Origin: Tretioscincus oriximinensis
Lineage: Eukaryota > Chordata > Lepidosauria > Squamata > Gymnophthalmidae
Length of the DNA: 64,000 nt
Direction: 5' to 3'
Assembly: GCA_022410635.1 (NCBI GenBank)
Contig: JAJVDF010000019.1
Span: 340,422 to 404,421 of the forward strand
The position numbers and the translations under genes are program-made. The notes under the pieces are model-generated. The model was not told the DNA's origin, ran no database searches, and saw only the letters and a list, made by a program, of their open reading frames with translations. Numbering within the stretch: position 1 is the stretch's first letter; each line of letters opens with the position of its first letter. This document shows, piece after piece, positions 46,701 to 55,324 of this stretch.

Positions 46701-48659
46701 ATTACCAATTTCTAATTTTTTTTAGAATATTTTACTTCGCAAACACTACAAATTCTACAGGCTTTAATTATATTTTCAAATAAACCATCAAAACAGTGTA
46801 CACAAATCTGAAAAGAAAGACTTTTAATTAATTTTCTGCTGCATGTAGCAAAACTTTATGATTTCTAATAGTGTTGCACAGGAAGTAATAAAAACAGTAA
46901 TCAAAAGATTTAAAGCTGATTTTGTGCACAAATTCTACTTTTATCCCTTCTATGTTACTTGTGAAGTATAAAATATATAAAAATTACAAAAAAGGATTCA
47001 AGTTAAGCCTTGAGAAGGTTTCCTCAAGAAAATGATACTTATTCAAATACAACAGGATTTAGAAATGCTTAATTATACAATGCTATATACAATTTTTTAA
47101 CAAGTTGTACTTAAGCTTTATTTTCTTGGAGGAAGATAGGACATGCAGGCAAATTCAATTACTGATTCATGTTACAGGGAGAGGTGTTACTTTTTAAAAA
47201 TATATATAAAGTAGTTTTAAAGAAGGCATTTATTATTTATTTCCAGGTCCGTCTAAACCTAACTTTTAATTCAGCTTCAGTCCACTTTCAGGATGCAACA
47301 ACACCTCAGCAAAGTGACAAGCTATTTTCTTTTGGCATTAGATAACTAGAAAATCCATCTGTAGATTAGACAAAATGGGGAAGAAATTATCACTTTTACG
47401 CTATGTATTAGATCATTATGAAATTGGACTGCAGCTAAATTAAACTCAGATACAGNTAATAGATCTATATGTGAAGGTTTCAATGTGGATTACATTGTGA
47501 CCATTAAAACAAAGATTGCTGTTTTGTTAATTGTTCAGTCATGTCTGAATTTTTGTGACCATCCCAAAATAAAGTTAATTATTTTTTACTAGTATTAGTA
47601 TTTTAATTATGTTTTTAAGAAGGTTCTATTTTTACTGGTATTATATGTGCCTCATATAATACTATGATGTGCCCCAGAACCATTTTGTAACTGAAAGGAA
47701 ACAAGGCAACTGTTCCATTAGCTAAGCACAGGGTAAAGATGTATGTCTTTACTAATCTTCTAAAATTTCTCCAATGTACTTCACAGGGGACACTATTCCA
47801 TAATTTGTGGGCTGTCACTGACAAAATTCCTTTCACGATCTCCTTAATTTCTGAAGGTGGTAGCACAACCGATGTCAACAGCTCTACAGAGGAAAAGAGA
47901 GCAGATCTTTGGAGGGCCAAATAAAAGTTCCTGAATGCATGCTTTGGCTCTGAAACTGTCAGAGAGGAACATGTGATCCAGTAGACCAACTAGAAATGTT
48001 TTAATGTCAATATTTCTGAAATGTACAAGATGCCACTAAGAAGCTTGTTGGCAGTATGGCAACAAATCTCATTTATCAAAGAAAAGAGAAGAAAACACAA
48101 AATTGAACACTGCAGCCACAAACGTTTTTGTTTTTAAACTGTGACTTTAGTTCTTGAATGTTAGATCCTGAAAGCAAGCAGTAAAAAGGCTATTCTCCAA
48201 AGGCTATTCTCCTATAACAATCAAACACAGCAGTACTTAGTGAAGTCTCTATATTAATACTGTTAGCCTTTTCAGAAATTATGTTTTAATGATGATTAGG
48301 GTTTGAATTTTTTACCAATCCAGTATTACTGCAAATGCACTGCTTTATTTAATTACAGTACATATAATATTACATATAAAAGTTTACCTGTACACATATT
48401 GTATCATACCAGCAGACAAAAATGCCCCAGTATAATAAATAGTCTGTTTATCAATTAAGATTCTGAAGCAAACTTTCTAGAAATGGATTGTTTTCTTATA
48501 CATACACTTTCAGTTCTCTTATTACCTGTATCTGTTCTGGTGTCCATTGATCCAGGTTGACAGACTTGACTCTGGATATATGAACTCCCAAATTTCGATG
48601 TATGCCAGCACATCTGATACAAATAAAGACACCTGTGTTCCAGGAAGCCCATCGTGGAC
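19622..48659 (-). CDS. SMAP1: SMAP1, small ArfGAP 1: coding span of exons 2-11 (exon 1 outside window)
   Basis: Ten exons on the minus strand join in frame (134, 86, 76, 75, 81, 85, 131, 163, 326 and 135 nt) into 430 residues plus TGA. Every junction has GT-AG. Family knowledge: SMAP1 stimulates GTP hydrolysis on Arf6 and binds clathrin, acting in endocytosis of cargo such as transferrin receptor and E-cadherin. Visible domains, in order: the second half of the ArfGAP zinc finger with CIRC and the catalytic Arg of the GIHRNLG motif; the rest of the ArfGAP fold ending in [10 protein letters not shown]; a Lys/Glu-rich linker; clathrin box LLGLD; DLDLF; a Met/Gln/Pro-rich tail ending in STQLWK. 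The first CxxC and about 39 N-terminal residues are missing and were not found up to 64000. SMAP2 is the alternative, but the exon-by-exon match and B3GAT2 next door favour SMAP1. Very sure of the family, nearly so of the paralogue. Confidence 0.95.
20400..20525 (-). mobile_element. CR1 LINE fragment in SMAP1 intron 10
   Basis: Minus-strand sequence at about 20460-20400 resembles the CR1 segment just before SGVPQGS (compare 11240-11190 in the long copy: TTTCCACTCAGAGAACTGTCC). Degenerate; the rest of the 901-bp intron (19757-20657) is T/C-rich with no other recognisable element. Confidence 0.6.
20658..20983 (-). CDS. SMAP1: SMAP1 exon 10: Met/Gly/Pro-rich C-terminal region
   Basis: This is the largest coding exon here: two bases complete a Gly codon, then 108 codons. 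It begins VFMGAQ, then [26 protein letters not shown] and a Gln-rich end QWNLPQ. The acceptor is ATACAG and the donor CAG|GTGAGA. This low-complexity tail is typical of SMAP proteins; in SMAP2 the equivalent region binds CALM. Confidence 0.96.
20984..21902. other. SMAP1 intron 9
   Basis: 919 bp between exons 10 and 9. No mobile element or RNA gene was recognised. Confidence 0.8.
21903..22065 (-). CDS. SMAP1: SMAP1 exon 9: DLDLF clathrin motif
   Basis: The exon encodes 54 codons plus one base, including [11 protein letters not shown] and [17 protein letters not shown], a signature of the SMAP1/SMAP2 tail. DLDLF is a known clathrin-binding motif in this family. The acceptor is TTTTCAG and the donor CCAG|GTAATT. 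Confidence 0.96.
22255..22360 (+). mobile_element. SINE copy C, 3' domain only
   Basis: GCTTGTAAGCCACTTTGTGT, then GAGAAAAGTGGGGTATAAAA and CCAGTTCTTTTT, parallel to the 3' ends of copies A and B. Confidence 0.7.
22400..23330. repeat. Dispersed repeat, class unknown, copy 1
   Basis: Shares ordered blocks with 61190-61980: a GAGATA..GAGCT..GCATATTGAT block, a GGAATCCCACCAG / GGAACTCCATAGA block, and a final block with CTCAAGCAGACATTCA / CTCAAACAGGCATTCA and TCATACCCTGCTG / TCATATCCTGTTG. Both copies are in the same orientation. No coding frame survives. Probably an old LINE or DNA element. Confidence 0.6.
25339..25469 (-). CDS. SMAP1: SMAP1 exon 8
   Basis: Two bases complete the clathrin-box Asp, followed by 43 codons beginning GPADSS and containing [19 protein letters not shown], conserved in vertebrate SMAP1. 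The acceptor is TTAAG and the donor CAG|GTAAAT. Not in the ORF list; located by reading the minus strand. Confidence 0.94.
25470..27363. other. SMAP1 intron 7
   Basis: 1,894 bp between exons 8 and 7. No recognisable element. Confidence 0.75.
27364..27448 (-). CDS. SMAP1: SMAP1 exon 7: first part of clathrin box
   Basis: The exon encodes 28 codons plus one base: [15 protein letters not shown], then TVDLLGL. The donor G|GTAAGT splits the Asp codon of the clathrin-binding LLGLD motif; exon 8 supplies the other two bases. A polypyrimidine tract and CAG acceptor precede it. It is separated from exon 6 by a 13.7-kb repeat-filled intron. Confidence 0.94.
27600..30220 (+). mobile_element. Non-LTR retrotransposon, 5'-truncated, RT frame open
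   Basis: The element runs from near 27600 (5' break unclear) through the RT frame to a 3' UTR ending AATCAATAAAGACTACTATTG (about 30200-30220, with AATAAA). It is antisense to SMAP1. The endonuclease domain is absent. Confidence 0.88.
27634..30024 (+). CDS. Non-LTR reverse transcriptase, 796-codon open frame
   Basis: Encodes the RT of a LINE, which copies its RNA at a nicked target. RT blocks in order: [92 protein letters not shown], catalytic LLYADDMIL (YADD at residues 407-410), SYKFLGITF. Near the end (about residues 724-755) a C-x-C...H...CPFY..IRERY motif resembles the C-terminal zinc-knuckle-like motif of I/Jockey/R1-group LINEs. It is distinct from the CR1 and L2 RTs here. A Vingi/I-group assignment is a guess. 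Several N bases lie inside. The start Met is internal to the original ORF. Confidence 0.9.
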   Translation: MLSVLQAYDTLSSKLKRFTTTQANIRPLWKRGNPWFDKECREKRKELRGLLRKDLRTPNFEIHQNMXKIKRQYKTMISAKKMAFNINIWKELELSAHEQNTVTFWNLVSRKMKTAHLALESPIPAAQWEDFYKDLFNNNEAINEWXXRDLGALPSWPXVSVNEVKVIVAAQKNNKAPGEDFLPPELFKSNIDWWAQLLAGLFTHXNNSCQIPSGWKLSIIIPIHKKGKRSIPHNYRPISLIDIVAKIYAKLLLNKIELWAEGNNILAEEQAGFRRSRATTDNCFVLQHLVQNFLDMRRNLYTAFIXLSAAFDSVNRNTLWSKLASTNIDRRLLSLIMVLYTDTSLKVRTGISGALSKEIKTSLGVRQGCILAPFLFCFYVNDVVQVLTHYNFHSPRIMDRTVNILLYADDMILMATTPVGLRRSLQQFSSYCTDNSLRINCEKSKVMVFGNSKKQYKWVLNGQSIEQVSSYKFLGITFTAKGSWSLHIKNCLIKAEPSALQLRKLINYRHPGTIRPVLEVLKAKVVPILLYGAEIWGSTNLYKLEVFQLRQLRWILGLPRSTSSAAVRAELGTAPLKCQVISRQFNXWQKITRMSPDRLPFLCLQEQSVRRSRTSWLSALTDKLTHIGLSLEFLGAIGHKALEVLKQRTIDVEAQNDIAAIAQAKAIPYLTACKQQVKMESYLXFSLPLHLRLAFTRARFDQLDTQMTRGRYLKIPVKERLCSCEIKELEDTTHVLLVCPFYNHIRERYISPLFERDNVLDFRGKVSWLLKGRDKFITTRVALYITKAAKIRATKT
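30225..30354. mobile_element. Small inverted-repeat element (MITE) at LINE 3' end
   Basis: About 45-bp arms: TGCTTCAAAAATGTATACAC near 30229 and its complement near 30328-30347, both continuing into GAACTTCCAT / ATGGAAGTTC and AAATTT. The right end reads GCACCCTGTA. TATTGCATAT flanks both sides (30215-30224 and 30355-30364). It resembles Tc1/mariner-type MITEs, for which a TA duplication would be expected. Confidence 0.8.
33580..34010 (+). mobile_element. L2-type LINE fragment (endonuclease end)
   Basis: Broken frames read GGFNFH, GHTLGL and PLSWKD.FLV, matching L2 endonuclease-end motifs (GDFNIH, GHTLDL, PLSWTDHFLV as I recall). Part of a scrambled L2 cluster. Confidence 0.6.
34035..34255 (-). 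mobile_element. L2-type LINE fragment, opposite orientation
   Basis: Minus-strand reading [15 protein letters not shown] and [10 protein letters not shown] parallels ITPVLKELHWLPIRY and KALNNLGPKY of the copy at 15568-17130. Confidence 0.85.
34320..34622 (+). mobile_element. L2-type LINE 3' fragment
   Basis: Parallels the L2 C-terminus and tail: CTCCAGACTCTAGAATG, AAAACGCATCTCTTTACC, GGACAGGATATAAATG and terminal AAATAAATAAA. Together with 34035-34255 it is an L2 split by an inversion. Confidence 0.75.
36020..36350 (+). mobile_element. CR1 LINE 3' fragment
   Basis: Plus-strand reading resembles CR1 [20 protein letters not shown] (GATGGTGTTTAAAAGGTGAT..GAAATGTATAAAATCAT), ending GGCTCGTATGTTCTC. 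Preceded by an A/G homopolymer run (35994-36018). Confidence 0.82.
37130..37362 (+). mobile_element. CR1 LINE 3' fragment
   Basis: AATGGACACCAAGGGTATAA through ATTGGTGGGCCTCTTTTGAG to CTTATGTTCT, the CR1 3' end in plus orientation. Confidence 0.85.
37879..37936. repeat. 29-bp tandem duplication
   Basis: Two exact copies of a unit starting GTATAAAGATATATAAAA at 37879 and 37908. Confidence 0.9.
39122..39290 (-). mobile_element. CR1 LINE 3' fragment
   Basis: The AAGAACAT tail repeats (39126-39148) followed by the same sequence as 10137-10275. Confidence 0.88.
41157..41237 (-). CDS. SMAP1: SMAP1 exon 6: Lys/Glu-rich segment
   Basis: This 81-nt exon has phase 0 at both ends. It encodes a highly charged run ([18 protein letters not shown]) and a more divergent end. 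The acceptor is TTCTGCAG and the donor AAC|GTAAGA. The charged run matches the corresponding human segment; the last nine residues have diverged. Because it is symmetric, exon 6 could also be skipped in frame. Confidence 0.92.
41238..42019. other. SMAP1 intron 5
   Basis: 782 bp; nothing recognised. Confidence 0.75.
42020..42094 (-). CDS. SMAP1: SMAP1 exon 5: linker
   Basis: This 75-nt exon is a multiple of three with phase 0 at both ends, so it could be skipped without a frameshift. It encodes a Ser/Ala/Gln-rich linker ([11 protein letters not shown]) matching the segment after the human ArfGAP domain. Acceptor ACAG and donor GAG|GTATCT flank it. It is too short for the ORF list and was found by homology and splice sites. 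Confidence 0.88.
42095..45368. other. SMAP1 intron 4
   Basis: 3,274 bp. It contains one terminal-inverted-repeat element (44313-44642); the rest shows no recognisable feature. Confidence 0.75.
44313..44642. mobile_element. Non-autonomous DNA transposon with 15-bp TIRs
   Basis: GGCTGCATCCAGATG (44313-44327) is matched by CATCTGGATGCAACC (44628-44642), i.e. terminal inverted repeats with one mismatch, 330 bp overall. No transposase. Target duplication is not clear. A related single end (GTTGCATCCAGAT) appears near 35783. Confidence 0.7.
45369..45444 (-). CDS. SMAP1: SMAP1 exon 4: end of ArfGAP domain
   Basis: After the base completing Gln, 25 codons encode [20 protein letters not shown] and then a more variable tail. 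The acceptor is CTCAG and the donor AGT|GTAAGC. The conserved FIRDKYE stretch closes the ArfGAP fold. Confidence 0.95.
45445..46355. other. SMAP1 intron 3
   Basis: 911 bp; nothing recognised. Confidence 0.75.
46356..46441 (-). CDS. SMAP1: SMAP1 exon 3: ArfGAP domain
   Basis: The exon encodes 28 codons plus two bases: [24 protein letters not shown]. The acceptor is a clean TTTTTTCAG and the donor is CA|GTATCC. The split Gln codon (CA|A) is completed by exon 4. The sequence is nearly identical to the vertebrate SMAP1 ArfGAP domain. Confidence 0.96.
46442..48525. other. SMAP1 intron 2
   Basis: 2,084 bp. It contains an L2 fragment (47690-47935); the rest shows no recognised feature. Confidence 0.75.
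47690..47935 (-). mobile_element. L2-type LINE C-terminal fragment
   Basis: Minus-strand reading [12 protein letters not shown] followed by [15 protein letters not shown] parallels CLWNSLPLEVR and FRSLKTHLFCLAFS in the L2 copy at 15568-17130. Confidence 0.75.
48526..48659 (-). CDS. SMAP1: SMAP1 exon 2: ArfGAP catalytic core
   Basis: The exon encodes 44 codons after completing a Gly codon split 1/2 with exon 1. It carries PRWASWN, the second zinc-binding pair CIRC, and GIHRNLG with the Arg finger needed for GAP activity, then [11 protein letters not shown]. The donor is CAG|GTAATA. The acceptor is AG at 48661-48660, preceded by an unresolved N at 48662. Only conservative differences from the human protein are apparent (for example Thr for Ile in WNTG). 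Confidence 0.96.
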
Positions 48660-49219
48660 CTNTGAAAAATAACCAAAATTGAAAATATTTCAAAGTTTTT
48701 CAAAGCTTTAAGCTTGCTTGATTTTAGTATAAAAGCACGTTTGTTCCCTATCTTCAGAATTGAAAATTACGACAGGCAACCCATTTGTAGTCTACTACAA
48801 CCGAAGATTACTACAGGCAAACTGTTGTTGTTTTTCTTGCAAACAACTTAGATGACATCACAATGTGAGAGCAAATGAGCACCTCAAGCAGTNCAGTAAG
48901 TGCATTACAGTTAAATCTTAAATAAACGCACTAATTAATCTNTATTAATTAATCCAATTTTCCAAGCAAGAGAAATGTGATTATCTGGTAGAATGCCTCC
49001 CAGCAGAATGCCGCATATGCATAGGAAAAGGTGCTAGGCCAGGCTAAGGTGCAAAAAAGCAATATGATCTGCTCAAACTGTTATTTTCAAGAGACGTGAA
49101 CGACATCAACAACTCATATGCACATAATAGCTAGTNGTAGATCTAATCTAATAGGTTTCAGAGACCCAGTGCTTATCCACAGAGCACTCCAAAGCTAAGC
49201 CAAGATTGGATACTCACAA

Positions 49220-49500
49220 TGGAGAGGAAATGGTAGCTAGCAGCCTAGATAGGTATATGATAGGATTAGACAAATTTGGGAAAGCGAAGTATATTAATAG
49301 TTATTAGAATAGATCTCTTGATACGCCTCTGGAATGGAGCAACAGGCAATATTATTCAAATGACATCCGCAGATGCTCCAGAATAGGTGAAGCTTGATAC
49401 TGCCCAAGTATAATTTGTGGGCCACTGTGTGAGATGAAATGCTGGACAAGATGGGTTCTAGCCTGACTCAGCAGGGCTTCTCTTATGTCCTTATGTTCAC
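49220..49500 (+). mobile_element. CR1 LINE 3' fragment
   Basis: Degenerate CR1 3' end: TGGGCCACTGTGTGAGATGA, GGACAAGATGGGTTCTAGCC, ending CTTATGTCCTTATGTTC, which preserves the 8-bp tail unit. Confidence 0.8.
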
Positions 49501-49762
49501 AGTCTACCAATATCTGCAGCAATGAAAACAAGCTCAGACTGGCTGATTCAGAACCATATCATCTCTGAAGAAAGATATTTGCATAACATTTGGCAAATGC
49601 TTATAATTAACAAGAACATTTACAAATTTTAAGATTTATGAATTGATACTATTATTATACTGTTATAAACTCAAGTCATATGAACTGGTATCTCCCACAT
49701 CTCTATGGCGTTTCAACTTTTGAGATTCAACAATTGTACATATAAAATGATTATCTGTATCA

Positions 49763-50072
49763 TATAGTTCAGTTGCTTAGGAATTCGTATCTCGCCTGGG
49801 AGATTGGGTTTCGAGGCCCTGTGTGGGATATGGGGAGGCGTGAGCACCTTCCACTAGCCTGTAGCTCTAGCCAACCCAGCTATTCAAAAGCAAGAATTAC
49901 AAGAAATTGCAACTGACTGCAAGTAGATACATGGGAACCACCAGAGCCTGGTGGGGAAGATAGAATGGAAGCCTTCGGGCAAAATATATCCTTGTAAGCC
50001 GCTTTGAGTCCCTTTGAAAGGTGAGAAAAGCGGGGTATAAGAACCAAGTTCTTCTTTTTCTTCTTCTTCTTG
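49763..50072 (+). mobile_element. tRNA-derived SINE (Sauria-SINE-like), copy B
   Basis: A-box-like TAGTTCAGTTGCTTAGG, B-box-like GGGTTTCGAGGCCC, middle box CCAACCCAGCTATTCAAAAG, GCAAGTAGATACATGGGAAC, and 3' domain GTAAGCCGCTTTGAGTCC with GCGGGGTATAAG and a TTC tail. The best-preserved copy in the window. Confidence 0.78.
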
Positions 50073-50738
50073 TGCTACAAGGGAATATTTTTTTAAAAAA
50101 ATAAGTATAGTATTTTTAAAGTCTAAAACTCAAACCATAATGAAAAGTTTCTGAGTCGTTTTCAAATTATGAACACAAACACAATGACACATGCAGAAAT
50201 GCATGTATTAGATTTTTAATAACTGCTGGTATTCATATTTTATTCTCCATTTCTTCTCTTTTTAATAAAAATAGTAAATGTTATCTTCCTTCTCAGAGCC
50301 AAACATGCAAAAGTAGAAGTCCATTACTCTAACAAAAGAATTCTGCCAATTCTGCCTTGTATCTCTTTGAAACATTAAACATTAATATTTTTTTATCCTG
50401 CTACTGCCAGTACATTCTCCAGTTGTACCTTAACCTTAATGAAGAAATGCCTTGTGATGTTTTACTGCTATATCCAGCATAGCTGGATATTTTCAACTAC
50501 ATTATATAGTTACAGCAATCTAAGCTATTTGTTATCCAATTATTCTTAACTAGAGGTATTTAGATCAAAAACTGTTCTTCTGGGATACAGGTTCGAAGCA
50601 GAACATTTTTCTTCTTTTTGTTTGACAGACCAATTTATCTTTTTCACTGTAATTGGTACTGAGGGTAGATAAATAGTTCAAGGATTAACTGGAGCCTTTG
50701 CAAACCTGAACCACAGTTGAAGCTGCATGNTTCTAATA

Positions 50739-50937
50739 TAGGCTGANCAGATGACCCCTTTTTTGGGGTGGATGGGGGTTGCAAACCTGGTTTTGGGGTG
50801 CCTCACAGTTTTTTCTGAGGAAAATATTTTCAAAAAAAGATTTTTTTTGTTTTTGAATTTTTTTCCTCAGAAAAAACCAGGAGGCACCCCAAAAACAGGT
50901 TTTCAACCCTCCCAAAAGGGGTCATCTGATCAGCCTA
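50739..50937. mobile_element. hAT-like MITE with perfect 8-bp target duplication
   Basis: A 199-bp palindromic element: TAGGCTGANCAGATGACCCC at the left end pairs with GGGGTCATCTGATCAGCCTA at the right. Inner blocks also pair (GGGGTGCCTC with GAGGCACCCC; CTGAGGAAAA with TTTTCCTCAG). TTCTAATA flanks both ends exactly (50731-50738, 50938-50945). An 8-bp duplication is characteristic of hAT transposition. No coding capacity. Confidence 0.88.
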
Positions 50938-53604
50938 TTCTAATATATTGAAATATATCTGTGAAGTCTCATTTTTCAGAATATAAAATCAGCAAGTTTC
51001 ATTTTGAACACATTAACTGGTCAAGTACAGGGGCATAGTTAATCTTAGCACCTCTCAAAATCTATGCAAAGAAAGCAAATCTCATAGGCAATGAGCTTTA
51101 GGGCAGCTAAAATGAATATATCTAATAATTATTTCAGAAAAAAATTAGAAATATAGGTAACCTCATTTTCAAAGAAATTATTCTCTCTTGCATTATTCAT
51201 GTTATCTTGAGTTTTTACAAATCCTTAACAATATTTTTTGATCCACAAACAGGAAATAAGGCAGAAAAATATAGCATAAAATTGCTATGTGCCCAAACAA
51301 CAGCCTACAGTGGACAGCTGATGGGCTTTTCCATAGACCACAGAATGCTGATATGAATTTTAAAATTTCATAAAAAATTAAGTTCAAAGTAAAATGCAAT
51401 CTGGCTAATCTTATGTCCCATCTTTACTATATCCAGTCTAGTTACTCAATATAATAAAACAATGGNTAAAGTTCTTGGTACATTACAATATCATGCTCCA
51501 TTGCTGGTCAATAATTTCACGACAACATTGCATACAATGATATGGTCTTCAGTAATGTAGCAAAGTAGGTATGAAAGCAGCCCTATATCTCTGTATAGAC
51601 TCTCTTACTTGATATCGAAACTACAGATTGTCTGTGAACAACATAAGTCAAAACAGGGGTGCCCAAAGAGGAGCTAATGAAGGACTGGGTCTATGGAAGC
51701 TAGCAGTCTAGGCTGACTCTGTAATGGTAAAGTGGTTACCAACCAAATCAGGGGTCAGTTAGATCTTTATTGTCACCCTTNTTTGTTTGGGGCATTTTTT
51801 GGAGGGGTGAATTGTTTTCAATTTTTAAAGAATTATGCTATTGTTGATGCATATGTGAAGATATGCATGATTTAGAGAAAGGGAGGATCGGGGAGCAATC
51901 AAGTAACAGAAAGGAAGAAAATGATGGTACCCTCAGTTCCAGTGAATACTGACTGGTGGACCGAACAAGGGAGAATTCTACAGATCCTTCTTTACCAGCT
52001 TTTGACATTGCTTATCAAGGTATTCTCTTGGACTGAATACATATATTTGGACAGAACTATATGGCCTCCTTTCTGCACCTTACCAATATAGATTCTGGGG
52101 TTCTATTTTGTCACCAAGATGCAAATGACCTTAGAACTAATGCCTGGGAACAATGATTATATGGAATAATGACACAAAAATTGAGATCTAATCCTCATTA
52201 AGGCAAAGAGGTTGAGGATAGGACATTATCAAGTTTAGGAGTTGAAGATTTTGCTTATTCTAGATGAATTGTACTCAGAAAGTACAGAATATAGTTTGTA
52301 TATGGACAAGTATTTAGTTTCAATAAATCAATGGAACAGACTGTCAAACTTTGAAGCAATCCATTGATATGTTATTATGCCTAATACTCAAGATCTTGAT
52401 TAGAATTAATCTACACACCTAATATTTTAGTAGAAGTATAGATATTTATCCTGTTTCTACGGAGCCACAGATNAATACATCTAGTATTTTACTAAGCTTT
52501 GGTAAAAGCTTCACTTTATGATATCAACATATAAACTGAACTTCAAGCATTTGTCTTTTTAGCCTACAATCACCTAAATTGTTATGGGGAACATATTAGT
52601 TTCAAAAATCCCCAGATATAACGCTCAAGGTTATTTCAATAGAGTCACAGCCAACAAACTGTGGATGATTCTAAAAAATAACTAGACAGTAGAGTTAATG
52701 TTCATTTCTTGAAAAACAACAATGCTGCATTTGAAACATTCATCATCAGTCAAGAGCAGGTTCCACTTCCTATGCAGTATTAATTTAGTAAGTTACACTA
52801 ATTGAATAATGAAAAAGCAATATGCAAACTATATAATTCCCATTCCTATTATGTCCAATAATTTAAGAATTCATTAGACTCTCTTCCTTTAATTCTAAAA
52901 CCACCAATCATTCACAGGAAATAATTTTATAGCAAGCAGTGTAGCAATAACAAAAAAGAGAGGTTTATTTCATAAAAGACATTCTAGTCTGAATACAGAA
53001 TTTCTAGCAAGGTGGTCTTGTAGCATCTCAGGCTATGATCACTCACANACCTACTGTTTAACTGCTTTGAAGTATTTTTCCATTTGATTTGAAAATTGAG
53101 AGTTCATAACAGAAGTTCCCCTTTCATTTTANCCCAGAACTACAGAACATTTTTATGTATTCTGATTCCAGATAGATTCCAGATATTCCAAATTTGGAAA
53201 AATCTGCCAGTAATGCTAATATCCATGAAGCATCTTCCCTTCGTTTCTGCAGCAATCACAGTGACAATGTGAGCATGCCTGCTGCAATGGTAAACTCAAT
53301 ATACCCTTACCTATTGTAGAGAAAAATCGTTATTTGAATATAACGGATCATCAGCTGCTTAAATAGAATGAATCAATGAACAACTACCATTTCCATGAAA
53401 GTGGCTTTAAAAAATGAAGAGGACACACATGAAATTTTCTAGTTATCTTCTGCTGCCTGTATACTCAAGTCTCTTTCGTTGACCTAGGCTGCAATGAGTA
53501 GCAGTTGCAAAGTCAATTACTCTAATTAGTCAACATCCTCTGAAAACACCCTTTGTGCACATATCAGCACTGAAAACAGACAGGAAATGCTAATGTGTAA
53601 GCGG

Positions 53605-54085
53605 TGAGCATTATAGAACATAATGCTGAGCCAGAGCCCATCTAGTCCAGCATTCTGTCTCACATAATGGCCCACCAATTGCACCTGGGCAGTCTAGAAC
53701 ACAAAAAGGCAAAATACTCAACTGTTCTCGAAGCCCTGCAAATGGCATTACAGGAATAGTGCTTATTGCTTCATCTCAGAGGCAGTATCAAGACATCCAT
53801 CCTAGTAGCTGTTTATACCCTTGGCTTCCATGAACTTGTCTAATCCTGTCTTAAAGCTGTCCAGCTGCTAGCTACTATCACCCTCTTCTGGAAGTAAATT
53901 CCACAAGCCGATGATCCTCTGGGTGAAAAAATACTTTCCTTTGTCTGTGCTCACTCTTCTGCCCCTCAGTTCAAGGAGTGCCCCCTGGTCCTAGTGTTGT
54001 GTAATAGAGAAAATAGTTCTCTATTCACTTTATCCATCCCATGCATGATTTTATACACTTCGATTAAATCTCCTCTTCAATTAGG
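53605..54085 (-). mobile_element. CR1 LINE 3' fragment
   Basis: Seen on plus as GAGCCCATCTAGTCCAGCAT, GGCAGTCTAGAACAC, GGAAGTAAATTCCACAAGCC, CCCCCTGGTCCTAGTGTTGT, parallel to 10150-10580. Confidence 0.88.
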
Positions 54086-54252
54086 TCTCCTCATTAAAAT
54101 TCAAATTGGCTTGAAACTATGTTCATTAATAAAATTTGTGACAACATCTTTCCAGTTTCCAAATCCATTTTGGCCCTTAGAAAGGAAAAAATGGGAGGGG
54201 GGTGTTATTGATCACCATCACCAATGGTAACAAGGAAAAGCCAGGCAGACTG

Positions 54253-54410
54253 AGCTTTTGTCAGATGCTCTATGGCATCTGACGAAATAGATTTGCCTAC
54301 AAAAGCTCATACTGCAAATCTTTTTCTTATTAGACTCCAAGGTGCTGTGAGATCCTTCTTGCTAGAAATTCTGATTCAGATTAACACGGCTACTTCTTTG
54401 AATACTACCA
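54253..54410 (+). mobile_element. Penelope-like element terminal fragment
   Basis: GCATCTGACGAAATAG at 54275-54290 and then AAAGCTCAT, TTATTAGACTCCAAGGTGCT parallel the Penelope-like terminal repeat at 57141-57229. The left side (CTTTTGTCAGATGC, 54255-54268) is its inverted partner, giving a head-to-head junction as in 55325-55400. A degenerate hammerhead core is visible: CTGACGA (54279-54285), with AAAA in place of GAAA. Confidence 0.65.
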
Positions 54411-55324
54411 CCACAGGAAAAAGCTCCATTCTTCTAAACTTCTAATATGATACAAGTAATCCCCTGAACTTTGGAAGTGGAAGGGATTGTGTTTTTTATA
54501 TATTCTGTATACACTTTCATTACATTCACAAATAATTCCAAAGACTAACAGAACTTCCTCCTTACGCAGCCTATACTGTATAAGGTATTGTACAATACTT
54601 GGACGAATAGCTCCATCTAGTGTCACAACTAATTAATGCACATGTATAATGAAATCGGTTGATTAAAAGACTATGTATATGTGGTACCCTTGGCAGACAC
54701 ACAAGTGGTTTGCCATTACCTTCTTCTAAGAGTATACTAGGGATCAAGATTACAACCCTCTGCTTCTCAGCAGAGTGAATCTTATTTTGTATGTGTACTT
54801 ACAAAAGAAAATTAGTAAGTGAAGATAATGATATGAAGAAAGATGGATAATAAAATTGAACAGTTAAAAAATATACAAAGATAACAAACATAAAAAATAG
54901 GAGGTAACTGTTGTCTATCAAAGGGTACTACACACTTGACTGAATTAATAACTGTTAAAGAGATAAATGGGAGACACAGAAACAACTACTAAGAACTGTC
55001 ATTCCAGCTGTTCTAATAATCCTCTCTTTAGTTAATTCATAAGGAAAGCATGAGGGTGCAAAGTGTGATGATTCAAAAGATACCCCAAAAAAGGAGTAAC
55101 ATAAAAGTATACAAGACTGATGGCCTCTGTTGTGTCTAAATAGGACATTGAACCTCATAGAAGTCATTTTGTTTTTACTCCTGTTTTTTGCATATGACTT
55201 CTGAGAACCCTCAAGTGCTCTCTGCAATCTTCTTGCAATTGCAGAGAAATAGCCATGTTAGTCCAGTAGAAAGTCCAGCAAAGGGGCTAGTAGCACTTAG
55301 AGACTAACAGGAGAAAAGTGGGTG

